Assembly (NCBI GenBank): GCA_019659055.1
Contig: JAIFWV010000006.1
Span: 1-35,003 of the forward strand
DNA length: 35,003 nt
Source of the DNA: Candidatus Doudnabacteria bacterium
GTDB taxonomy: Bacteria > Patescibacteriota > Doudnabacteria > UBA920 > O2-02-FULL-48-8
Direction of reading: 5' to 3'
The first letter of the stretch is position 1. Each line of letters starts with the position of its first letter. Of the stretch, positions 1 to 8,879 are shown in pieces. The translations under genes and the position numbers were made by a program. Under the pieces are notes generated by a model. The model ran no database searches. It worked only from the letters and a program-made list of their open reading frames with translations, and had not been told where the DNA came from.

Positions 1-1897
<1,897 letters not shown>

Positions 1898-1907
1898 AAA
1901 ATAATGT

Positions 1908-1932
1908 CTCTTTTTGTCAAATACAAAAAGAG
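1908..1932 (-). promoter_or_regulatory. leader hairpin just upstream of rpoB ATG
   Basis: CTCTTTTTGT-CAAAT-ACAAAAAGAG, 10-bp perfect stem, 10 nt before the rpoB start. Confidence 0.5.
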
Positions 1933-1977
1933 CCGCTGGAGGCTATCTACTTATGAAGTTGTCTTAATCACATCTCT

Positions 1978-2005
1978 ATCTTACTCGAATTCTAGACTTT
2001 GTCAA
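1978..2005 (-). promoter_or_regulatory. candidate sigma70-type promoter for rpoB
   Basis: Reverse strand TTGACA-16 nt-TAAGAT (TGTCAA 2000-2005, ATCTTA 1978-1983). Confidence 0.5.
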
Positions 2006-2019
2006 GCGTGAGGTAAATT

Positions 2020-3246
2020 TTATGTCAAGTGGTGCCGCCGGAAGGGCCTGAGTGAAGCCCCGAGCACCAACAAAAGTATGCCCATGCTCCCGATGACGGC
2101 CGAAAGCGGCAGGATGTCGGCAAAAAACCCAACCAAAATCGTGGGCAAAGTCGCCGCCGCCTGTTGGAGGACAAACAGCGAGCCGTATACTCTCCCCCGC
2201 ATCTCGGAATCCGCATAAGTCTGCAGAATCGAATGGCTCGGGGCAAAGATATGAGCATTGAAGTAGCCGGCCCCAAGAGCGATAAGAGCATAATAGAACA
2301 ATGGGTACGGAATATTGTTTATAAACGAAAGCAAGAATATGGTCGTGCCCATGCCGTAGAAGCCCAGGTTGATAAGCTGGACCCGAGTAAATCGGTGATC
2401 TTCGACTCCGAGGAGCAAGGCGCCAGCCAAAACCCCAAGCCCGAGCGGGAGGATTGCCAGGAATGAGCCCTTTTCTAACTCAATTCCTAACATTTTGACA
2501 ATAAAGGCCGGGGCAATGGTAATCAGCATACCATTGATAAGCTGAATCGACAGCAAGGACAATAAAGGAAAGTGGAGTTTTTCATTATTCCAAAAATGCT
2601 CGACCCCGACTTTGAACTCAGTCCAAACATTTTCGAGGAGATGCTTAGATCCCCCATCCTCGGCCTTGAGGTTAGGCAAAAGCAAAGTCGCCAAAGTTGC
2701 AATAAGTAGGAGGAAAAACCCCGCAATAAACGGCGACGTCGGCCCAAACGCCGAAACCAAAGGTCCGGCGATGGCGAAACCGACAATCAGAGAGAAACTG
2801 CCAGTAAACGAAAAATAGCTATTGGCGACCAGTAGGTCTTTTTTCTCAACTAAATTCGGGATAGAAGGCGCTTCCGCCGGAAGATAGAACTGATTGAGAG
2901 ACGAATAGATAAAGGTAATGACGACCAATCCCCAGAAGTTATCGATAAAGGGTATATAGAAAGCCACGGCTATCGCCTGCAAAAAATTGATTATGGTGAG
3001 CAGCCACTTGCGGTCGAAGCGGTCGGCGTAGACTCCAGCTAAAGCTCCAAAAAAAACCGTGGCTAGCCCAAACGAAAAAACCAGGATTCCTACTGACACT
3101 GAAGATTTGGTCAGGGCAAAGACTTTGAGAATGACCGCAAAACTCAGGAGATAGTTGGTTAGCTGGGAGGTAATCTGTGAAATCCAAAGTTTGGTAAAGT
3201 TCAGATTCTTCAAGACTTCAAAATACGATCGTAAATTTGAGCTCAT
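2020..3246 (-). CDS. MFS transporter
   Basis: 408-aa multi-TM protein with MFS loop GVYADRFDRKW and second-half MRGRVYGSLF; ATGA overlap with upstream ORF. Confidence 0.85.
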   Translation of the reverse strand: MSSNLRSYFEVLKNLNFTKLWISQITSQLTNYLLSFAVILKVFALTKSSVSVGILVFSFGLATVFFGALAGVYADRFDRKWLLTIINFLQAIAVAFYIPFIDNFWGLVVITFIYSSLNQFYLPAEAPSIPNLVEKKDLLVANSYFSFTGSFSLIVGFAIAGPLVSAFGPTSPFIAGFFLLLIATLATLLLPNLKAEDGGSKHLLENVWTEFKVGVEHFWNNEKLHFPLLSLLSIQLINGMLITIAPAFIVKMLGIELEKGSFLAILPLGLGVLAGALLLGVEDHRFTRVQLINLGFYGMGTTIFLLSFINNIPYPLFYYALIALGAGYFNAHIFAPSHSILQTYADSEMRGRVYGSLFVLQQAAATLPTILVGFFADILPLSAVIGSMGILLLVLGASLRPFRRHHLT

Positions 3247-3623
3247 CGTTTTTTGGATTTAGTTATATGCGGTTTGGCTCCATAAAACGGCGCGGCCATG
3301 CGCTGACCCTTACTATTTTGGATTTTCTTATAATCAACCCTGCCACGTACCGGCACCACCGGAATATTCAAACCGTAGGCTAAAGCATTGGCCGCGACGA
3401 CACCGGTGCGCACGCGGCTAAAAAAGCCCGGGCCAACCCTGACCGCAATTCGGTCAAGATCTTTGAGCTTAAGCTTTTTAGAAGCTAAGAACTTTTTTAG
3501 AGCGGCGGCAAAGTCTTCGGCGTGCGGCATCTCAGAAAACTTCTCGGAAATAGTGTTTTGGCCGGAAACCAAAACAGCCTCCGCTGTCTTGTTATCAGTT
3601 GTGTCTATATATAGCAGGGTCAA
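3243..3623 (-). CDS. tsaB: short TsaB-like protein (tRNA t6A biosynthesis), N-terminal lobe only
   Basis: MTLLYIDTTDNKTAEAVL... and RVGPGFFSRVRTGVVAANALAYGL matches the GPGSFTGLRxG region of TsaB; only 126 aa. Confidence 0.75.
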   Translation of the reverse strand: MTLLYIDTTDNKTAEAVLVSGQNTISEKFSEMPHAEDFAAALKKFLASKKLKLKDLDRIAVRVGPGFFSRVRTGVVAANALAYGLNIPVVPVRGRVDYKKIQNSKGQRMAAPFYGAKPHITKSKKR

Positions 3624-4189
3624 TTGCTTTCCTTGTACTGAATGTGTTTAATGCGCTCATTGGCTCGGATCATTTTGATAACCTTACTCACGAGCCGTTT
3701 CGGATCGGAATCAAAAATTACCCGCTTCTGTCCCCGCTTGCCAATTTTGAGAATCGTCTTGATTTCCTGCTCTTCCCCGCCGGTCTCTGTGAGTACTCCG
3801 ATCACCCGTTTATCTTCGAAAGCCGTAGTAAATTCATTGAGTGTTCCGATGCGACCGCAAATCATGATAACGCCGTCAGCTGATTTAGTCATAAGCATGT
3901 TGCGGCCGGAGTAATCAAACCCTGTGTAAATAATGAGGTCCATGTATTTGGTCGGGAGTTTGTATGTTTTGACGTGGGCGAGCCTCGAGGCCGCCGGTGA
4001 CAACCCGATGGACAGGCCGCGGCCAGCTTTGGCGCCGCGTGTGGCCCACTCCGGAACCCCGATTGTCGCCCCGGTAAGAAGTACTGCCTTTTGCAAAGCT
4101 ATTTGCCGGCCAACTTCGTAAGCTTTTTTAAATGCGCCCGGCGCGCAATTGTTGAGAGCCGAACCCGAAACCGCGATTTTGTATTGCAT
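3620..4189 (-). CDS. LOG/TIGR00725-type Rossmann nucleotide-binding protein
   Basis: 189 aa; MQYKIAVSGSA, LTGATIGVPEWATRGAKAGRGLSIGLSPA, ICGRIGTLNEFTTAFEDKRVIGVL (variant of PGGxGTxxE). Confidence 0.75.
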   Translation of the reverse strand: MQYKIAVSGSALNNCAPGAFKKAYEVGRQIALQKAVLLTGATIGVPEWATRGAKAGRGLSIGLSPAASRLAHVKTYKLPTKYMDLIIYTGFDYSGRNMLMTKSADGVIMICGRIGTLNEFTTAFEDKRVIGVLTETGGEEQEIKTILKIGKRGQKRVIFDSDPKRLVSKVIKMIRANERIKHIQYKESN

Positions 4190-4193
4190 TCTG

Positions 4194-5135
4194 CTACTTT
4201 CTGATTATGTTTCTTAATTTGCGAGCGTTTGTGTATACATTATACCAGAGTGGAGAAAAAATCATTTCAAAACTGCCCGGATAGACCAGTTCGAATCCGC
4301 CAAAAGATTTCTTGAACCGCGAAATCCCGCTCCAGGCATGTTCAGGATTGGCGTCATTCGGCGCGATCCCGCCCAAATCATAATATTTGTACCCCATTTT
4401 CTTGGCGAGCTTCATGGCTTCCCAATGCAAGAGATAAGGCGCCATCACATCCTTCATTGCCTGTGACGATCCTCCGTGTAGATAGGTCGCAGTTGTGCCA
4501 AACATGGTCAGAAACATGGTCGCCAAAGGTTTGCCTGCGTATTCGGCAATTAAAATTCTTAAATTATCACGGCTTAAATTTTCGCGCATCTGCACATAAT
4601 AATTCTGAGGATGCAGACGAAAATTATTGCGGCCAGCTGTCTCAAGCAAAAGTTTGTAAACATCAATTAGGTCGCCCGCCCCGCCCTCACCGATGACCAC
4701 TCCCTTGCGGCTTGCCAAATTTATGTTGTACCGCGTCTTGGGTTTCATGGATGTTAGAATTTCGGGTTCTGAGGGCTCCAAATCCACCAGCCAATTATGT
4801 GTCGGCTGAGTTTCTTTGGCGGCTTTTGGTAAATTTACTGCAACCGAAGGCTCGATGCGCGCAAAAACGACGTCGCGATCTTTAGTCGCGAGCGCTTTCA
4901 AATCGGCCATGGCGAGATCAAGATTCCCCAACGGCCCGCGCGGAACATAAAGATATTTTTTGGAACTAATCAACGGAGTTTCTAGAACTTGCGCCGCAAA
5001 TTCTGAGTCCATAAGTCTGTGAACTTTGAGTCCGTGGGCATTTTGGAATTCACCCCAGTCCCATGACTGCAAAATCGAGCCATTGAGCTCGATAACTTTC
5101 TTATCCCATTCTTGTTTGGAAAAATTTGAAAGCAT
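4194..5135 (-). CDS. FemAB/FemX-family aminoacyltransferase (peptidoglycan interpeptide bridge or GNAT-like)
   Basis: 313 aa; ILQSWDWGEFQNAHG, KPKTRYNINLASRKGV, GKPLATMFLTMFGTTATYLHGGSSQAMKDVMAPYLLHWEAMKLAKKMGYKYYDLGGI. Confidence 0.85.
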   Translation of the reverse strand: MLSNFSKQEWDKKVIELNGSILQSWDWGEFQNAHGLKVHRLMDSEFAAQVLETPLISSKKYLYVPRGPLGNLDLAMADLKALATKDRDVVFARIEPSVAVNLPKAAKETQPTHNWLVDLEPSEPEILTSMKPKTRYNINLASRKGVVIGEGGAGDLIDVYKLLLETAGRNNFRLHPQNYYVQMRENLSRDNLRILIAEYAGKPLATMFLTMFGTTATYLHGGSSQAMKDVMAPYLLHWEAMKLAKKMGYKYYDLGGIAPNDANPEHAWSGISRFKKSFGGFELVYPGSFEMIFSPLWYNVYTNARKLRNIIRK

Positions 5136-5153
5136 AAATTAAGATTAAAATAT

Positions 5154-5190
5154 CTCGTAGCGTGCTCGTAGCGTGCCGATTTATCGGCTC
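5154..5190. repeat. REP-like element (left) with tandem CTCGTAGCGTG x2
   Basis: CTCGTAGCGTG at 5154-5164 and 5165-5175, then GTAGCGTGCCGATTTATCGGCTC (5168-5190) with GCCGAT/ATCGGC stem; overlaps the RAYT stop codon. Confidence 0.7.
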
Positions 5191-5600
5191 AAGGGGTTTA
5201 GCTTCAAGGTTTCGGCTAATGGATTATTTATTATATATTCACGTATCGTGTTTAAGGCTTTTTCGTTTCGGATTATATGCTCAAAATAATTTGCCTGCCA
5301 CAATTCGCCACCGATTTTCCGCGTTACTTTTGCTTTCAATCGCCGTACAATCTCACCCAGTCCTAATTCGCTTTTTTCTAATATAAAAATTAGGTGTAAA
5401 TGGTTCGGCATTATGACTTTATAATCCAGAGTTAGGCCGACTGTTTTATTAATTAAATCCGAAAGCTCATTCTCTACTATATTTTCTTTACCAGCCAGTA
5501 AATTTGCCCTGCCCTTAGTAATAATTGTTACAAAGTAATAACCGTCGGCTTTATAGTCGAACCCTCTCAATCTAATTGATTTTCTAAAATTCTGCTTCAT
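5181..5600 (-). mobile_element. REP-associated tyrosine transposase (RAYT, Y1/IS200-like HUH family)
   Basis: 139 aa; VTIITKGR, VIMPNHLHLIFIL (HUH), C-terminal IREYIINNPLAETL with candidate catalytic Tyr. Confidence 0.92.
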
Positions 5601-5614
5601 TCTCGTGTTTGCTC

Positions 5615-5637
5615 GAGCCCATGAATGGGCGCGCTAC
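5615..5637. repeat. REP-like element (right), inverted relative to left copy
   Basis: GAGCCCATGAATGGGCGCGCTAC; 19/23 identical to the reverse complement of 5168-5190. Confidence 0.7.
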
Positions 5638-5640
5638 ATT

Positions 5641-5668
5641 GTCACTGTTTTCTGATTACTGCTTACTT
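5641..5668. repeat. degenerate 7-bp periodic tract
   Basis: GTCACTG|TTTTCTG|ATTACTG|CTTACTT. Confidence 0.5.
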
Positions 5669-6226
5669 TTGTAGTGCCTTCAGGGCCAGCTTGATCTTGT
5701 CTTGAATTGTTTTACCCTCAGGGACATCCTTGAGCGCCTCGCGGGCCTGCTGTTCCTTGTAACCCAAAGACATGAGGGCCTCAAGGGCATCGGAATGCTC
5801 CGAGGCCATAGGTGTGCCTGCGCCCTGACTCTTGAGCTTCTCTCGCAATTCGACAATCACTCGCTCGGCCGTCTTTTTGCCAATGCCCGAGACTTTGGTA
5901 AACACCGCCACGTCGCCCGAAGCAATGGCCGATTTGATCATCTCAAGGCTTGAGATGGACATGATCCCGAGCGCAGACTTTGGTCCGACGCCTGAGACTG
6001 TGAGAAGCTGTTCAAAAAATTCCAATTCGGCCAGAGTTGCGAAACCATAAAGGCTTATCTGATCCTCGCGGACATAGGTCAGGATCACGAAACTGGCCTC
6101 ATCTCCAACTTTGGATTCGAAATGCTGGGGCGGAGTAACAAAAACCTTATAGCCGACGCCATTGGCCTCGACTATAAGAAACCCTGTCCCTTTGTGCTGA
6201 ATTTTCCCTGTGATTGAACCGATCAT
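5663..6226 (-). CDS. ruvA: Holliday junction branch migration protein RuvA
   Basis: MIGSITGKIQHKGTGFLIVEANGVGYKVFV...YGFATLAELEFFEQLLTVSGVGPKSALGIMS...VSGIGKKTAERVIVELREKL. Confidence 0.97.
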   Translation of the reverse strand: MIGSITGKIQHKGTGFLIVEANGVGYKVFVTPPQHFESKVGDEASFVILTYVREDQISLYGFATLAELEFFEQLLTVSGVGPKSALGIMSISSLEMIKSAIASGDVAVFTKVSGIGKKTAERVIVELREKLKSQGAGTPMASEHSDALEALMSLGYKEQQAREALKDVPEGKTIQDKIKLALKALQK

Positions 6227-6232
6227 AGACAG

Positions 6233-6261
6233 ATTATATCCTATGCTAAAACTCTATACAA
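6233..6261 (-). promoter_or_regulatory. ruvA -10 element 6 nt before ATG (leaderless candidate)
   Basis: TATAAT (reverse strand, 6233-6238), 17-nt spacer to weak TTGTAT; ATG begins at 6226. Confidence 0.45.
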
Positions 6262-6294
6262 AGCCCGGAAATTTCTGTTACAATACAATTTGAT

Positions 6295-8292
6295 ATGCCA
6301 TTTAAACTTGTCTCACCATTTCAGCCGTCCGGAGATCAGCCCCATGCGATTACTAAACTGATCCAAGGACTCAAGAAAAAATACCGCTACCAAACGCTTT
6401 TGGGCGTGACCGGCTCGGGTAAGACTTTTACTATGGCCAATGTCATTGAAAAGATTCAGAGGCCGACGCTCGTAATTTCGCACAACAAAACTTTGGCCGC
6501 TCAGCTTGCCAGCGAATTCCAAGATTTTTTTCCGGACAATGCCGTGCATTATTTCGTCTCCTACTATGATTACTATCAGCCTGAGGCCTATATCCCTCGC
6601 TCAGATACCTACATCGAGAAGGAAACCCAGATCAACGAAGAGATAGACAAGCTCCGCAACGCCGCCACGCAAAGCTTGCTGTCACGATCCGACGTCCTCA
6701 TCGTCGCTTCGGTTTCCTGCATTTACGGTCTGGGTAATCCTGGCAATTATTTAGAACTATCTGTCCCGATCAAAGTCGGGGAATCCATCAAGCGCGACAA
6801 ACTCCTGCGCCGCCTCACAGATTTACAGTTTATGCGCAACGATATCCGGCTTGAACGCGGCAATTTCCGCGTCCGCGGCGATACTGTCGAAATCATCCCG
6901 GCTTCGGCCGACAAAATCCTGCGCATTAACTTTTTTGGCGACGAAGTCGAGAAAATTTCCGAGCACGATCCGCTCACTGGCCTTGATTACGGCGACCGGA
7001 CCGAGGTCACAATCTTTCCGGCCAAACATTTCGTCACGCCGCGGGAGAAGATGGTTGCCGCCATTGCCAATATCCGCGCCGAACTCGCGGAACAAATCAA
7101 ATTTTTCAAATCCCAAGGCAAAGAAATCGAGGCTCAGCGCATCGAACAGCGCACCAATTTCGACATTGAGATGATGCTTGAGACAGGTTTTGTCAACGGT
7201 ATCGAAAACTACTCCAGACACCTCGACTTCCGCAAGGCCGGCGACCCACCCAGCACCCTGCTCGATTATTTCCCGGATGATTTCCTGCTCTTTATCGACG
7301 AATCCCACATCACGCTCCCCCAAATTTCCGGCATGTACTTCGGGGACAAATCCCGCAAGGAAACCTTGGTTAATTACAGCTTCCGCCTGCCTTCCGCCAT
7401 GGATAACCGTCCGCTGAAGTTTGAAGAATTCGAAAAAAGAATCGACCAGACGATTTTTGTCTCGGCCACCCCGAACAAAGACCGCGAACTGACAGTCTCA
7501 AACCAAGTGGCAGAACAGCTCATCCGCCCCACGGGTCTGCTTGATCCCGAAATTGAAATTCGCCCAACCAAAAACCAGGTCGACGATCTCATGGCCGAGA
7601 TCCAATCCAGAGTCAAAAACAAACAGCGGGTGCTGGTTACGACCCTAACCAAAAACATGGCTGAGGAATTATCCAACTACCTCACTGAATACCGCATCCG
7701 CGTGCACTACCTCCACTCGGAAATAGACACGCTCAAGCGTCTCGAGATTTTACGCGACTTGCGTCTCGGCGTTTACGACGTCGTGGTCGGAATCAACCTC
7801 TTGCGGGAGGGCTTGGACCTCCCCGAAGTCTCCCTCGTGGCGATATTGGATGCAGACAAAGAAGGGTTTCTGCGTAGCGAGACATCGCTTGTGCAGACCA
7901 TGGGTCGCGCCGCACGCCACGTGGAAGGCCACGTCATCATGTATGCCGACCGTATCACCGGCTCTATGCAGAGAGCCATGGATGAAGTCATCCGCCGGCG
8001 TAAAATCCAAGAAGACTACAACAAGGAGCATGGCATTACACCGCAAACAATTATTAAGCAAATCAAAGAAACGAGACTTGCCGGCAAAAAAGCCGAAGAA
8101 GAAAAGCAGGATTTGAGCAAGATGGATTTAAGCAAAATGACGAAACAGGATGTTGCTTATGCTATTGAGGAACTGCGAGATCAAATGGACATGGCTTCAA
8201 GAAATCTGGATTTTGAAAAAGCCGCCGAGCTTCGCGACCAAATCTCTACCATCCGCGCCAAAACCCGCATGAAGAAACATAAGTTTAGTTGA
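6295..8292 (+). CDS. uvrB: Excinuclease ABC subunit UvrB
   Basis: [56 protein letters not shown]-terminal UVR domain. Confidence 0.98.
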   Translation: MPFKLVSPFQPSGDQPHAITKLIQGLKKKYRYQTLLGVTGSGKTFTMANVIEKIQRPTLVISHNKTLAAQLASEFQDFFPDNAVHYFVSYYDYYQPEAYIPRSDTYIEKETQINEEIDKLRNAATQSLLSRSDVLIVASVSCIYGLGNPGNYLELSVPIKVGESIKRDKLLRRLTDLQFMRNDIRLERGNFRVRGDTVEIIPASADKILRINFFGDEVEKISEHDPLTGLDYGDRTEVTIFPAKHFVTPREKMVAAIANIRAELAEQIKFFKSQGKEIEAQRIEQRTNFDIEMMLETGFVNGIENYSRHLDFRKAGDPPSTLLDYFPDDFLLFIDESHITLPQISGMYFGDKSRKETLVNYSFRLPSAMDNRPLKFEEFEKRIDQTIFVSATPNKDRELTVSNQVAEQLIRPTGLLDPEIEIRPTKNQVDDLMAEIQSRVKNKQRVLVTTLTKNMAEELSNYLTEYRIRVHYLHSEIDTLKRLEILRDLRLGVYDVVVGINLLREGLDLPEVSLVAILDADKEGFLRSETSLVQTMGRAARHVEGHVIMYADRITGSMQRAMDEVIRRRKIQEDYNKEHGITPQTIIKQIKETRLAGKKAEEEKQDLSKMDLSKMTKQDVAYAIEELRDQMDMASRNLDFEKAAELRDQISTIRAKTRMKKHKFS

Positions 8293-8354
8293 CCAACAAT
8301 ATGAGCCCGCCGCGAGTGCCGTTTATCTAAGCCTTTGGCTAGTAGGCGCGCAGC

Positions 8355-8412
8355 GATCTTGTTGAAGATTGCTTCGTCGCTCCAAAGATTGAGCTTAAAC
8401 AGCTCCTCGCAA
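8355..8412. repeat. hairpin-rich intergenic element with ATTGCTTCGTCGCTcc...agCTCCTCGCAAT signature
   Basis: Inverted ATTGC/GCAAT termini and nested AGCGA-ATCTT-GTTG-AAGAT-TCGCT stem; resembles the widespread CATTGCGAGGAGCGAAGCGACGAAGCAAT intergenic repeat. Confidence 0.45.
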
Positions 8413-8521
8413 TGGTTCCCGAAGGCAGTTGATCTCATTCAAATTTTCTGTTAAACTCTTGGGGCTAATCAGTACCTGACCGCTAAAGGCTCGTGTCGCA
8501 GCATAAGGCGGATCGGTCGTC

Positions 8522-8549
8522 CTAATTCATAATTCATTATTCCTAATTC
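8522..8549. repeat. 7-bp periodic tandem tract immediately upstream of rpsT
   Basis: CTAATTC|ATAATTC|ATTATTC|CTAATTC; ATG at 8556. Confidence 0.6.
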
Positions 8550-8555
8550 ATACCT

Positions 8556-8822
8556 ATGCCTAATACTAAGTCGGCCATCAAGGCCATGCGGCAGAATATC
8601 AAGCGCCGCGCCATCAACCTCAAGGTTCTCGAGTCTGTCCGCAAAACGAGTAAGGGTGTCCGCAAAGCTATGACCGCCGGGAAAAAGGAAGACATAAGCA
8701 AGGCTCTATCCGCCGCCTTCTCAGCCCTCGATAAAGCCGCCAAGAAAAACGTCATTCACAAGAATAATGCCTCAAGAAAGAAATCAAGACTTGCCGCCAT
8801 GGTTGCCAAATCCTCAAAATAA
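8556..8822 (+). CDS. rpsT: 30S ribosomal protein S20
   Basis: MPNTKSAIKAMRQNIKRRAINLKVLESVRKTSKGVRKAM...IHKNNASRKKSRLAAMV. Confidence 0.95.
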   Translation: MPNTKSAIKAMRQNIKRRAINLKVLESVRKTSKGVRKAMTAGKKEDISKALSAAFSALDKAAKKNVIHKNNASRKKSRLAAMVAKSSK

Positions 8823-8825
8823 ATT

Positions 8826-8851
8826 AAAAACCGCCATTGAGGCGGTTTTTT
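8826..8851. terminator. bidirectional intrinsic terminator (rpsT / 8880 gene)
   Basis: AAAAACCGCC-ATTGA-GGCGGTTTTTT, 10-bp stem with T tracts on both strands. Confidence 0.85.
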
Positions 8852-8879
8852 GTTATGTGAAATGTCTCGCGTGACTACC

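Noticed and set aside
6823-7323. 166-aa ORF antisense to uvrB, and similar antisense ORFs in rpoB, dnaN and polA
   Set aside because: Shadow ORFs in strongly coding regions; no domain or initiation signals.
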